Below are positions 1-12,956 of a stretch of 64,000 nt of DNA, piece by piece. Numbering within the stretch: the stretch's first letter is position 1; each line of letters opens with the position of its first letter. Under the pieces are notes generated by a model. That model was not told the origin of the DNA. It was given only the letters and a program-made list of their open reading frames with translations, and did not search any database. The stretch comes from Neocallimastix lanati (nom. inval.). Taxonomy: Eukaryota; Neocallimastigomycota; Neocallimastigomycetes; Neocallimastigales; Neocallimastigaceae. The stretch lies in NCBI GenBank assembly GCA_016946835.1, contig JACVTC010000077.1:373501-437500 (forward strand), in the 5' to 3' direction. A program made the translations under genes and the position numbers.

Positions 1-326
1 TTTCTTTTTTAATATTCTACTTTTTATTTTATTTTATTAAATCTGTACTTTCTTTTTTAATATTCTACTATTTATTTTATTTTATTTTATTTTATTTTAT
101 TTCATTTTCATTTTTATTTTTATTTTTGTTTTTATTTTTGTTTTTATTTTTATTTTTATTTTTATTTTTTGTTTTTATTTAATTCATTATCCATTAATGA
201 TATATATATATTAGTAGTAGTAGTAGTAGTCTTCGGTTTATATTTTAATACAATTTATTATTTATTATTATTATAATTTTAACTATTATTTCTTTTTATA
301 AAAAAAAAATAATTATTATTAAATAG
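1..326. other. Low-complexity intronic/flanking DNA before the first recognisable exon
   Basis: Only T-rich tracts are seen: TTTTA and ATTTTT runs at about 75–170 and a short TAG repeat near 212–228. The first block, containing TTAAATCTGTACTTTC, is partly repeated within the first 100 bases. It probably belongs to an intron of the alpha-mannosidase gene that begins upstream of the window. No exon could be supported here. Confidence 0.5.
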
Positions 327-1678
327 TAATGCTACTGTTAATGATGTTATTACATGGTAAAATTTCATTATTATTGTAATTATTATTATTTTAAAATATT
401 GTTAAATATATAATGATATATATTATTATTAATTATATAATTTATTAAATAGTGAAAAGAATAATAAAGACACAGCCTATTCTAATGATAGTTTGTTAGT
501 TTATGGTGTTGGTGATGGTGGTGGTGGTCCATTAATGAAGTAATTTATATATATGTATCATTATTTTGATAATTTCTAATTTTATACATATATATTTATT
601 TTTTTTTCATTAAATATATTGTTTTTAATGCAAAGAATGATCGAAAGACTTGAAAGAATGAAGGATGTAGTAAGTACAATAATATTGCTATTATAATATA
701 TATATATTGATTTTATTGATTTATTTTAATCAATAAATATTTTGTTTTTCTTTTATAAATTATATTTTAAAAATTTTTTTACTTTTTTCAGGATGGCCTT
801 CCAAAAGTAATTTTAAGGTACATTAAAATTTATAATAATAAAAATAATAATAAAAAATAAAAAATAAAAAAGTAAAGAATATAATTTAAAATTTTTTATT
901 TATTTATTTATTTATTTATTGTTATTTAATTATTATTTATTTTATTTTATTTTTTATAAAATATTAAATTATTTATAGTGATCCAAGTATTTTTTACAAA
1001 CATTTAGAAGAAAATTCAAATGATTTACCAAAATGGAATGGTGAATTGGTAAAATATTATTATAATAAATAATTCTTTAAATATAAATTATTATGATTCA
1101 AGAAATATATTTAAATTAAATTATTATTTTTTATTATATATATATATTAATATATATAGTACTTTGAACTTCATAGAGGTACTTATACATCTCAAGCCAA
1201 GAATAAATTCTATAATCGTTTCACTGAATATTTATTACATAATATTGAATTTTTTAATAGTTTGGAAGCAATTCTCAATAATTCATCAAAGTAATTAATA
1301 TAATAATTATTAGTAAAAATTATGATTTATTATTTATAAATATTTATACTTATATATATTATATATATTATTATATAAAATTTTTTTTCTAAAAATATTT
1401 AATATAATATATAATATAATTATTTATATGCAAAATTTATAGCTATCCAAAAGAAGATATTGAAGAATTATGGAAAGATATTTTATTGTAAATATAACTA
1501 TTGTATTAATAATAATATTAATAATATAATATTAAAAGTTAATGTTTTCAATTCTTAATAAATTATAAACTATCTACTAATTTATAAAGGAATCAATTCC
1601 ATGATGTACTTCCTGGTTCAAGTATCGGAATGGTATATGATGATTCTACTAAAATATATGAAAATGTAGTTAAAAAAG

Positions 1679-1721
<43 letters not shown>

Positions 1722-4572
1722 GTATATTATTAAATATATATATATTTTTATATAAGAATAATAACTTAAGAAAATTGAATACGATAAAATAATTAAATAC
1801 AAAATATCAAAATAATTTCATTTATTAAAAAATATTAAAAAAATTTTATTATATTGTTATTTTTTATTTTTTTCTATTTTTTTTATTTTATATAATAAAA
1901 GGTAATAAACTACAAGATATTGCTATTGATTCAATAATTTCTAATATATCAAAAGAAGCTAAAGGTAAAAAAGGATATGGAATATTTAATACAACCCAAT
2001 GGACTCGTTCAGAAATTATTGAAGTACCTTTACTTCCGAATCAAAAAAATATTCAACAACTATCTCATAATGAGAATAAAGCTTTAATTTATGGTAAATT
2101 GAATAAATATATTTAAAAAAGAAAATTATCATTATTATTATTATTATTATTATTTATATAAAGTATATATTCAAATGAAATGTTTATAGTAATATTAATA
2201 TCATTAATTTTAATTTATTATATATGTATAAAAATTGTTTTATTTCTTTTTTATTTTTTTTTTAATTTTTTTTTAATAAATTAATATTTAAAATATTAGT
2301 TGAAAATGTTCCTGGATTTGGTTTCAAGGAAGTTAACGGAAATAAATTAGTTAATCAAGAATTGAGTATTACTTATCAAGAAAGTAATCAATCTTATATA
2401 ATGAGAAATAGTTATGTTACTGTCACTTTTGATAATATAGGAAGAATAATTAGTTTTATTGATAATGAAATTAAGTAAGTCTAAAGTTTTTTTAAATTAA
2501 AATAATGTATTATGTTATTTTTTTTAAATATTATTTTAGATTTTAATTTTTAATAATTTCATTTTCTTATATAAGTCGTGAATTAATTTGTGAAAATACA
2601 AAGGGCAATCAATTCAAAATCTATGAAGATACTGTAAGATATTATACTCTATTAAATTCAGATATATTCAAATATCCGTATTTTTTATACATTGATATTT
2701 ATTAATCGTATAATATTATGTAATTTTATAATTATATTTTATTATAAATATATTTATATTTATAGCCACTTTATTGGGATGCATGGTATATTAAAATACG
2801 TTATTTAAATAATATAATACAGCAAAATATTAAATGGAAACTTTTTTTTTTATATTTGAAAATAATATTTATTATATCTAAAAATATTTAAAATGATAAA
2901 AAATGATAAAGGGATGTTGGTAAGTATAAAGTTTAAAATCAAATATATATATATATTTAATAGTTATCTTAAGAATTAATATTATGGGGTTAAATTAAAA
3001 AAATAAATAAAATGAAATAAAAAAAATTTTTTTTCTAAACGTAACATTTATATCTTAATATTATTATTTTATTAAAAATATATAGAAATTTATCATTTAG
3101 AAAAGAATAGTGATATTATTAATGGAAATGTAAAGGTATATGCGTAAGATAAATTATATAATTTTTTCTTAACTTTTATTTTTTATTTTTATATTTTATT
3201 TTATTTTATTTTATTTATTATTTATCATTTATTATTTATTATTTATTATTTATTTTTATTTTTATTTTTTGTTATATTTTTGTTTATTATTATTTTATTT
3301 TATTGTTTGTTTCTACTCAACTTATTAATATTTAAACTTATTTCTAAATTAGATTATTGAAAATGGTCCATTAAGAATAGCTTTAGAAGTGAATATAAAA
3401 ATTTCAGATATCAGTAATATAAAACAATATATATATTTAACCCCAATTAGTAAAATGGTTGAATTTGATACTGAAGTTGAATGGCATGAAAGTCATAAAT
3501 TCTTGGTAAATATTTTATATTATATTTATATATTAATAAATTATATTATTGTTATTGTTGTTGTAACATATATATTTATAAATTATTATATATTAAAAAC
3601 AATTATATAAATATAATATTGTATAAAATATAATAAAATAAATTAATAATGAAAAATTATGTATTCTTTAATTAAACATAAAATAGAAAGTTGAATTTTC
3701 TGTTGATATTTTATGTGATACTGCTACTTATGAAACAGCATTTGGTTTTGTTAAAAGACCAACTCATTATAATACTTCATGGGATATGGGTAATTACTAT
3801 TTTTAAATATATTGATAATATTTATATATACATATATATAATGATATTCTCTATTAATATTTTTTTTTTTAGCCAAATTCGAAGTTTGTGGTCATAAATT
3901 TGCTGATCTTTCGGAATATGGTTATGGCGTTAGTTTATTAAATAATTGCAAATATGGCTATGCAATTCATGAAAAGACAATGAGACTTTCTCTCCTTAGA
4001 AGTCCAAAAGCCCCAGATGATAATTGTGATATGGGTAAAAGATTTATTTAAAAATATTTTTTTTTTCTTTTTACATATCTTTTTTAATTATATATATATT
4101 AAATATATTTATATGTATATTTTTTAAATTTATAATATTAACCTTTTTCTATCTTATTATTTATTTATTTAAAAAGGAATTCAAAAATTCAGATATGCCT
4201 TATTACCACATATTGGTAGTTTCAATGAATCATCTGTTGTAGAAGAAGGTTATAGATTTAATGTTCCATTAATTCCAAGGTTAAAAAATAAATATATTAG
4301 TAATATAATGATATATTGTCATATATTAATATAAATATATAAATCTAAAATTTACAATTATGTATTGCATTTAATATTTAGATATATTGAGGATTTAGAA
4401 ATAAGTAATCCATACCAACTATTAATAAATGATAAACCTAAGAATGTTATTATTGATACTATAAAATTTGCTGAAAATGAAAATGCAAAAGATAAAGCAG
4501 TCATTGTTCGTATTTATGAAGCCTATGGAGGAACTACGTCATTTAAATTATCTAGGTAAAAAAAAACTAACA

Positions 4573-4653
<81 letters not shown>

Positions 4654-4997
4654 TATATATATATATTGAAAAATATAAAAAAATATTAAATATATTATTT
4701 ATTGGAAAATTATTGATATTTTTTTTTTAAAAATATAGTGAGATCCCGGTTAAGAAATGTTATATATGTAATGGATTAGAAGAAAATATTAAAGAAATTG
4801 AATGGAAAGAAAAATCTTGCCTTTTGGTTATCAAACCATTTAAGGTAAAAAAAAAAAAAAAAAATTATAATATTACTAGTAATAAATATATATATAATAT
4901 TTAGTTATTTATTCTTCATATAATTTGAACATATATTAATTATTATTATTTATTTTATTTCTTTATATAGATTATGACTTTAAAATTATTTTTATAA
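327..4997 (+). CDS. Alpha-mannosidase, GH38 family (cytosolic/vacuolar MAN2C1/AMS1 type), 3' part
   Basis: GH38 enzymes of this class trim mannose from free oligosaccharides in cytosol or vacuole. The 5' end, including the catalytic N-terminal domain, lies outside the window. Exons placed by GT–AG signals and phase: 327–356, 453–539, 636–669, 792–817, 979–1048, 1160–1290, 1443–1487, 1590–1678, 1902–2093, 2300–2474, 2576–2633, 2766–2785, 2912–2919, 3086–3135, 3353–3505, 3687–3789, 3873–4034, 4177–4279, 4382–4555, 4739–4844, 4971–4997. Family signatures in order are [18 protein letters not shown] (the GH38 mid-domain hallmark), [23 protein letters not shown], the C-terminal beta-domain block [11 protein letters not shown], and a KPF end typical of the family. 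It ends in TAA. The exon at 2912–2919 is only 8 nt long and is required to encode the conserved AWDV. I recall the family well. Individual splice sites may be off by a few bases. Confidence 0.9.
2912..2919 (+). other. 8-nt microexon in the alpha-mannosidase gene
   Basis: GGATGTTG is flanked by ..AAAG and GTAAGT. The upstream exon ends in GAT GCA TG and the downstream exon starts AA ATT TAT. Inserting the 8 nt gives D-A-W-D-V-E-I-Y, matching the GH38 AWDV block. Omitting it breaks the frame. Confidence 0.75.
4562..4665. repeat. (AAT)n/(AT)n microsatellite inside an alpha-mannosidase intron
   Basis: About 25 AAT units in two runs, followed by a short AT run, lie in the intron between exons 4382–4555 and 4739–4844. 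Confidence 0.85.
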
Positions 4998-6871
4998 TAC
5001 AAGGATATAAAAAAAAAAAGTAATATTTTAATATTCCAGTTTAATACAGAACGAGAATGAATTTTATTTTCAATTTATTTTAATTAAATAGAAAATAAAT
5101 AACTAAAAAAATTTTTTTTTATTTTTTCGATATATTTTTTAAAAATACTAAATTTTATTTAAATAATATAAAGATATTATTATAAAATTTTATGAATTTT
5201 TATAATATTTCATTTTTTAAGTATAAATATTTTTCAAAATATTAGTTTATGAAAATGTAAATTCTTATATATATATATATAGAATTTATTTCTTTTATAC
5301 CATTTTAAAATATACATAATAATAATAATAACAAACAAATAAAATAAAATATATAAAATGGTTAAATTTTTTCTTTTTTTTTATATAAAATATTTAATAA
5401 TAATAATTCAATTGGTCTGTGTTATGTTAAGAAATTAAAAAAAGTTAAAATTTTTAAAATAATTTTATTTTATAATACTATTTATAAAAAATAAGTGTAA
5501 ATGAATGTTATATTCATAATTTATACATATGTATTATATATTTTTGTTCTAATTATCTGTTTTGCTTTTGTATTTATCGATAATTTATAAAAACCTATTT
5601 TAATCATTTTTTATTTTGTTTTATTTTATCTTATTTTTTTTTTTGAAATATGATAATTTTAAGTATCAATCAGATTAATTTAAATCTGCTTTTTGAAGAA
5701 ACCATTTATATGACACCTATTTGTAATCTTGGAAAAAAGATAAACGTAATATTATACTTAATGTAAATATTTTTATTGTTAATCATTGAATTAATTTCAT
5801 GTTTTTAATTAATTAAAAAAAATATTTAGTTATGAGTGAACCTTGTTTTAATAATTAGAATTAATGTTTTAAATAATAATCTTTTTTAGTTAATATTTAT
5901 TTACTCAAAAGAAATAATTAATTTTCGTTAATATCCAGAATTGAATGGAAATAATGTGTAATAATAATAACTTTTATAATAAATTTGACATTCCATAGAA
6001 TTTCAATAATAATAATAATCAATAATCAATAATCAATAATAATAAACTCCAAAATATGTATTTATTTTGAGTATAATAATATAAATGATAATAGTTTTAA
6101 TTTATTATAATAATATCGATAATAATATTATAGGAATAGAGAAAATGAACTTTTTCTCCTTTTTTTTTTTTTTTATTGTACATTTTATTAAAACTATAGA
6201 TTTTTTCCTATTTAGTTAATTAGTTATTTTCTCCTTAATTCAATTTTCCTTTATTTATTCATTAGATGGAATATCAATGGTAAATTCCTAGAATGACAGG
6301 TTTTACTTTTTATGAAACTAAAATTGCTTGTTTGGTAATATATACACTTTTTTCAAAAAAAATATAAATATTTATAATGGAAACAAAAATAAAACGATAT
6401 CAAAGATAATGGAAAAAAACAATTCTATTATATATCTATTTTTTAAACTATAATTAAATGCATAAAAAAAAAAAATAAATAAAAAATAAATTTTTAATTT
6501 TTAATTTTAATTTTTCTTCTATTTTTTATTAGAAAATATTTATTAAATTAAAATACAAATAACATGGTTGTAACTTTTCTTTATTTATTATATAAAAGTT
6601 TTTTCTCTATTTTTTATTATCAATGATGATGATTTATGATAGGTTTTTTTTTAATTATTAATTATATAATTATTGCCACTATTAATAAAAGTATTAATAT
6701 TTATTTGTAGTTCTATTAAATGATAATAACAAGAATGATTTTAATGTGATATATATATTTCATATTTATATTTATTTTTTTTTAATAGTAATTTAATAAT
6801 TTAATAATGTTATAATAAAAAATTTTTTTTAAAATTTTATCATTAAAAAAAAAAAAATTTTTTTTCTTTTT
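4998..6871. other. Intergenic DNA between convergent genes
   Basis: About 1.9 kb of A/T-rich sequence lies between the 3' ends of the alpha-mannosidase (+) and the MFI-like gene (−). I see homopolymer runs and short AAT arrays (near 6007–6050) but no exon, RNA gene or clear transposon end. Confidence 0.5.
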
Positions 6872-9800
6872 CTAAAATATATAATCACTTATAGATTGAA
6901 TAGTTGAAGCGGATGGCGCTCTTGATTCGGCTAATATTTTTTTTTAAATATTTTATAATTTAAAATGAATTATTATTAATTTTTTAATAATAAATAAATA
7001 ATAAATATTTGATATTTTTTTTTTAATTTAATTCAATGTTAAAATCTTACATGAATTTCTTTGATCTTCAATACTCTTAATATTTATATCATCCATTTTA
7101 TTTATGTTTTCGGTTTGTTCTATCTTTTCCTTTTCAGTATTTATTGGTTCAGTATTATCAGTTTTATCATTTTCAATTATTTTATTTTGAACAACTTGTA
7201 ATTTCTTTAAGTTTCTATCTTGTATTATAGTATTGAAATTGCTATATTTTTCAGTTCTGTCAGTAGTAGCTAATTTCCTCCAATTAATAACATAATCTTC
7301 ATAGTTTAATTTATCAGACCATTCTTTAATTAAATTAAAATCATTTTCTTCTTCATTTTCATCATATATTTCTTCATCATCATCATTATTTTCTTCTTTG
7401 CTTTTTTCAATTTGATAACTAATATTAATTATTCATAATTATCATTATTATTAATTATCATTATTATTAATTATCATTATTATTAATATAAAAAGCTCAT
7501 TATATAAATATTAAGTGTAAATATATATATATTTAAAAAGAAAAATTCTTTATAATACATTTTTCTGAGCCATTCAATTTTTTTCTTTTTCTTCTGAATA
7601 ATTACATCCTCTTTTCTTTTTAAACGTAAATGGTGGAATTTAACTGTTTTTTGAGTAGTTTCAAACTCTATATCATCCATTTTATAAATATCAGATTTAA
7701 ACTATATATTAATTGTTATATATATTATATTAATAATAATAGAATTAATATACATATTATTACTATTTTTTATTAATATGTATATTAATAATTATATAAA
7801 TAATTTACACTATCAGAAATCGGTCTCCATCCGTTATTTTCTACTCTTGTATACCATCCAGCTAATTTAATTATTTTTTTTAATAAAGAAATAATTATAA
7901 TTTTTATATATTTATATTTAAATAATTAAAAACATAACTATACATAATAAATAACACTAAAAATAAAACTAAATATTAAATAAATTATTATAAAAGTAAT
8001 ATTTGTTTATTTACTTGTAGAGTTATCTGGTATATCTTTATCATTACAGAATAGTTGATGCGGAGTAGGCTTTTCAATTTTTGTATAATCTCTTGGACTA
8101 AAAGAATTTATATCAATTAATGATTTATGAATATATATTTTATAATATATTACTGGTGGAAAAGAATACTGAATATTAAAAGAATAATAGCATATTAATA
8201 TTTAATAATTAAATATAATGAAATAATGATATCAATAATAATAAAAATTAATTATAATATACCCCTCCTAATCTAAAACGAATATGAGCCTTGAATGATG
8301 AATCGATTAATTGTGCTTCTAGTGGATTAATATATTTCAATAGTTTACATGGGTTACCATTTTCTCTAAACCGAATTAAATATTTATATAATTTAAATAT
8401 TTTTCTATTCTGTTATATATATATGTTTAATATAATTATATTTTAACATTTTATAATTATTAAAATTAATTTTATAAGAACAGATTAATATAAATTGTAT
8501 ATATTATATTGATTTGAAATGGATTACATAATGACTTCTCCATGCTCTTTGAATCATAGTAGCATAATAATTAATAGCAGCCTTAATGTTAAACTTAAAA
8601 GAATCATTATGATGTAAATTCTGAATCAAATTATTTCTAATATCTTCAGGCTATAATCATAAAATAATTATAAAATAACATATATATTTGTATTTTATTA
8701 AAAGAAAAATAGGAAAATTAATAAAGATATTATAATTGTTTATCAATATATTAGATATTAAAATATAGTATTATAATTGATAATAAAGTATTTACTAATT
8801 CTTTTAGCTTTTTATAATATGCTTGACATAAATATCTTTTGAAATGTTTTTGAATTAATACTGCACAGTATTGAGGAAAATCTGGTGGTAAATAGCCTTT
8901 ATTTTCGTAGTATTGACAAAATATTTTATATTTTTGAATTAATTTTTCCTGTAATAATAATAATATTATTATTATTATTAATATTAATATTAATATTAAT
9001 ATTAATAGTTTTTTATCATGCATTATAAATAAAAGAATATTATTAAAATACTCCATAAAGTTAAATAATATTTACATATAAAAATTATATAAAAAATAAA
9101 TATAATATATCTCTATATATTACTAATAATATTAATTATAGCAATAATTAAAATTTAATATTATTTACTTGAACTGAAAGGTCAGTAATGGAAGGTAAAT
9201 AAAGCATATTTGGATTTCTTTCGGTAGAATTTGTATTTGTTATGTAAGATAATTCGCCATACATAATTACTGAAAATTTTTTTCGAGTAATATACATACG
9301 CCAGAAGGACTGAATGGTAATTGCTGCAGCCGATCGAGAAAGAAATATTTTTAACTGTTTATTCGAATTAAACATATCATCTAAATTAGAAATCGTTTGT
9401 TTCTTTATTGTCTTTGTCATAAGTTTCATTTTATCTAATGAAGAATAAACATAATCAAAAGTTCTCAAATAATCAATATCAATATTGATATTTTTGCAAA
9501 AAATATCCACAGAATTTTTATATTTTCCATTAATATTTTTTTTATATTCTTTATACATTGGAGTATTAATAAAGTCATGAATAATATAATAGATATTATT
9601 ATTAAAACATTCTAAAAAAAAATCAACCTCTTCTTCCGAAATACTTATATGTTTCACTGCTAAGTTTCTTATTTTTTTAATTCTTCTAATAAGATATTCC
9701 TCCTTTTCATTCGGAAATGTGATCTCATTCAATAATTCATTAGGATTAAACCCCCACAATAAATTTTCAATATTAGTACCTATAATTTTTGGGTTATTTT

Positions 9801-10371
9801 TATTTAACAGTTCCGAAAATGATTTTCTTTTATAATTCATATTCAACTTCTTTTTGTTATATCCTTCATTCATTTTTTCATTATCTTCTTCATTTATGTT
9901 TTTTTCATCTTCTTCATTTTTTTTTTCTTCATCTTCTTCATTTTTTTTTTTATCTCCTTCATTTATTTTTTTTTCATCTTCTTCATTTATTTTTTTTTCA
10001 TCTTCTTCATTCATTTTTTTTTCATCTTCTTCATTTATTTTTTTTTCATCTTCTTCATTTATTTTTTTTTCATCTTCTTCATTTATTTTTTTTTCATCTT
10101 CTTCATTTATTTTTTTTTCATCTTCTTCATTCATTTTTTTTTCATCTTCTTCATTCATTTTTTTTTCATCTTCTTCATTTATTTTTTTTTCATTTTCTTC
10201 ATTCATTTTTTTTTCATCTTCTTCATTTATTTTTTTTTCATCTTCATTTATTTTTTTTTCATCTTCTTCATTCATTTTTTTTTCATCTTCTTCATTTATT
10301 TTTTTTCCATCTTCTTCATTCATTTTTTTTTCATCTTCTTCATCTATTTTTTTTTCATCTTCTTCATTCAT
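6872..10371 (-). CDS. C11orf65/MFI-like IQ-motif protein with acidic–basic octapeptide repeats
   Basis: Nine exons give an exact 800-residue frame: 10371–9169, 8948–8796, 8650–8528, 8409–8263, 8168–8015, 7861–7809, 7701–7559, 7418–7051, 6930–6872. The N-terminal ~165 residues are about 20 copies of an 8-residue unit (x-N-E-E-D-E-K-K). Three IQ calmodulin-binding motifs follow: AAAITIQSFWRMYITRKKF, CAVLIQKHFKRYL and ATMIQRAWRSHY. The rest matches my recall of vertebrate C11orf65 (MFI, mitochondrial fission factor interactor): PCKLLKYINPLEAQLID, AHIRFRLGG, FPPVIYYKI, WYTRVENNGWRPISD and KIEWLRKMYY-like blocks. The last exon is set by a good donor (GTAAGA) at 7050 and an acceptor at 6931; reading through that donor would stop at 7028. 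The orthologue is known mainly from ciliated or flagellated cells. The role here is inferred. Confidence 0.82.
9890..10371 (-). repeat. 24-bp tandem repeat coding an E/D/K octapeptide
   Basis: About 20 copies of a 24-bp unit code for x-N-E-E-D-E-K-K, where x is M or I. Some copies are shortened (INEDEKK) or altered (DGKK, ENEKK). The array is in frame throughout, so units have been gained and lost as whole codons. Confidence 0.9.
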
Positions 10372-10782
10372 TTTTTTTTTAAAATATGTTAGGAATATGA
10401 TACTAGAGTTTAAATAAATAGATATTAATTTAATTATAATCTCAGATAGATATATTTTTATTATGATATAATTTTGTTATTATATTTTAATATATATAAG
10501 AATAAAAAACAAAAAAATAAATTTTCATTTTATTAAGCTTCAAAAATCATTGGAATCTTAAATATGTATTTATTAATTATTTAAAATTTATATACAGCAA
10601 TAACTAATAATTGATAATATAAAATATAAAATATAAAATAATTTAAGAAAAAATTAAAAATTTTTTATTTTTTAATTAAAATTTGGGATCATAAACAAAC
10701 CAAAAATCAATATATATATTTATATATTTATTTATTTAACTTTGTATGAATAGACTTTAAAAAATGAAAAAATAAAATAAAT

Positions 10783-10819
<37 letters not shown>

Positions 10820-11087
10820 AAATTTTATTTAATACTTAATAAAGTTTAAAATTTTTTTTTTTTACTGAATTTTTTTAAAAAAATTAATTTAAATTTACTT
10901 TTATTAATCATCTTATTTTTTTTTTTTTTTTCTTTATGTAATTAATCATTCATTCATATATACCATAATATAAAATATATAAAATATATATATATATGTA
11001 TATTATTTATAAGAAAAATAAAATCAAAAATATTAGAAAATTATAAGGAAAAATAAAATAAAATTTAAATAAATATAATAGATAAAA
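10372..11087. promoter_or_regulatory. Shared 5' spacer between the divergent MFI-like and RABL2 genes
   Basis: The two start codons point away from each other and are 716 bp apart, so both promoters must lie here. The spacer is A/T homopolymer and (TA)n (10788–10816). I looked for an RFX X-box-like palindrome, as used by ciliary genes in animals, and did not find one. Confidence 0.45.
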
Positions 11088-12093
11088 ATGGCTACAACAG
11101 CTACAGAACTTTTAAGCAAAAATGATATAAATCAAAAGTCTTGTGATTTAAAAGTAATATTACTAGGAGATTCAGCTGTAGGAAAATCAAAATTAATTGA
11201 AAGATTCCTTTTAAATGACTATATACCATATCAATTATCTACCTACGCGTTAACGCTTTATCGTCACACTTGTCCACACCCATTTAATCCAAAAGCCCCA
11301 CCAATTTCAGTTGAATTTTGGGATACAGCTGGACAAGAAAGATTCCAATCTATGCATCCTTCATATTATCATATGGCCCATGTTTGTATTTTATGTTTTG
11401 ATCTTACAAGGAAAATTACATATAAAAATCTTCAACATTGGTATGATGAATTGATGAAATATAGAAATAACATTCCTATAGTTGTAATAGCCAATAAAGT
11501 TGATGCCGAACCAGAAAGAGCTAAAAAAAGATATGGATTTGTTGAAAGAACAAAAAAGGGTGAAGCTGAAGATTTACCATTATTCTTTGGTAATATATAA
11601 AATTAATTTCATTTTAATTATTAAAAAATTATATAGAGAAATTATAATAGAATAGATGAAAATATTAGAATTATATATACTAATAAATATTACTATAAGA
11701 TAATAATAAAAAAATAATAAAAATGATAATTATAATATATTTTAATTAATGAACGTTAATATTAATTTATGTTTTTAAAGAAACTTTGTGCTTATAAAAT
11801 TTTCATTAATTAATTATAATCTATTTGTATCCTTTTTTTTTTATTTTTATTATTACTTTTTAAAAAAATTTAATTTAAAAGTTTCTGCAAGTGATGGCAC
11901 AAATGTTGTTAGTGCATTTAATGAAGCCATTAAAAGAGGAATTAAATACAAAGAGTCTGAAAAGAATAAAGATTTTGTTGAAGAAGTATTAAATTTTATT
12001 GCAGAAGAAGAAAAAAGACCAGATGGTATATTCAATAAAAAGGATGAAAATGAACTTTTTATGAATAATCAAGCATCATTAACAAATGAATAA
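11088..12093 (+). CDS. RABL2: RABL2-type small GTPase (intraflagellar transport regulator)
   Basis: Two exons (11088–11589, 11882–12093) give 237 residues. G-domain motifs are GDSAVGKS (P-loop, about residues 28–35), WDTAGQE (switch II), NKVD, and a SAS G5 motif split by the intron. The switch I region YALTLYRH, the RFQSMHPSYYH stretch and VSASDGTNVV are diagnostic of RABL2 rather than of Rab proteins proper. No C-terminal cysteine is present, as expected, since RABL2 is not prenylated. In other organisms RABL2 binds IFT-B at the ciliary base and starts intraflagellar transport. A short insert (CPHPFNPKAPP) precedes switch II relative to animal RABL2. It is divergent from the MFI-like gene. 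Its presence implies a flagellated stage. Confidence 0.92.
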
Positions 12094-12369
12094 TTAATTT
12101 CAATATAATTATACTTTATTAGAAATAAAAAAAAAAAAAAATTATTATTACCAAAGTTAATATAATTTATTTGGAATTAACCATGTTTAAGATTTAAATA
12201 CATAAGACATCATTATTTTGTAATAAAATACATATAGTATTTTAAATAAATAATTTTAATAAAAGTTTTTTAAAAACAATAAAGTTTATATAAAATTGAA
12301 AATGCAATTACTATAGAACTGAATTGATTTTTACAAAGAAAAAATTTGTGCATTTTTGATTAGAACTAT

Positions 12370-12416
<47 letters not shown>

Positions 12417-12917
12417 TACAGCAAAAAAATATATATTATAATATATAAATTAATACTATTTAACATTCAATATAAAAATAACAAATATAATATTATTTAT
12501 TATTTTTTTGATCTTTTTTTTTTTTTTAATTTAAAAATAAAATATAAATAATAATTATTAATTATTAATGAAACAATAATATTTGTTATTTTTATCTTTT
12601 TTTTTTTTTTTTTTTAATTTAAAAATAAAATATATAAAATAATTATTAATTATTAATAAAGTAATAAGCTTTTTAAGATTAATATAAAATTGTTTTTATT
12701 AACATATGTCTTATTCTAATTTATAATAAATATATTAAAAATTAAAAATTTTATTAATTATAAAATTTATATTCGAGATTTTAATTTATTCATTCAATAC
12801 ATTATTTTCATTTAAAAAATAAAAATTTTTTTTTTTTACAAAAACAATTATTTATTAATTATTAAAAAGTATTTTAATTTATACTAAATATATTTAATTT
12901 TAAAAAATAGTAGTTCA

Positions 12918-12952
<35 letters not shown>

Positions 12953-12956
12953 AAAA
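12094..12956. other. Intergenic low-complexity DNA
   Basis: Long T and A homopolymers (12370–12408, 12925–12950) are present. An imperfect tandem duplication of about 110 bp lies around 12480–12660, each copy carrying a T-run followed by TTTAATTTAAAAATAAAATA. No gene was seen. Confidence 0.5.

Noticed and set aside
3389-3897. Two short stand-alone genes within the alpha-mannosidase region
   Set aside because: They are exons of the GH38 gene read through into the adjacent introns.
7028-7050. TAA at 7028–7030 as the end of the MFI-like gene
   Set aside because: A consensus donor (GTAAGA) lies just before it and a downstream exon at 6872–6930 keeps frame, has coding-like composition and ends in TAG.
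9789-10417. Long plus-strand reading frames rich in Phe, His, Leu or Ser opposite the octapeptide array
   Set aside because: They are antisense shadows of the 24-bp repeat coding for NEEDEKK and have no start context or homology of their own.
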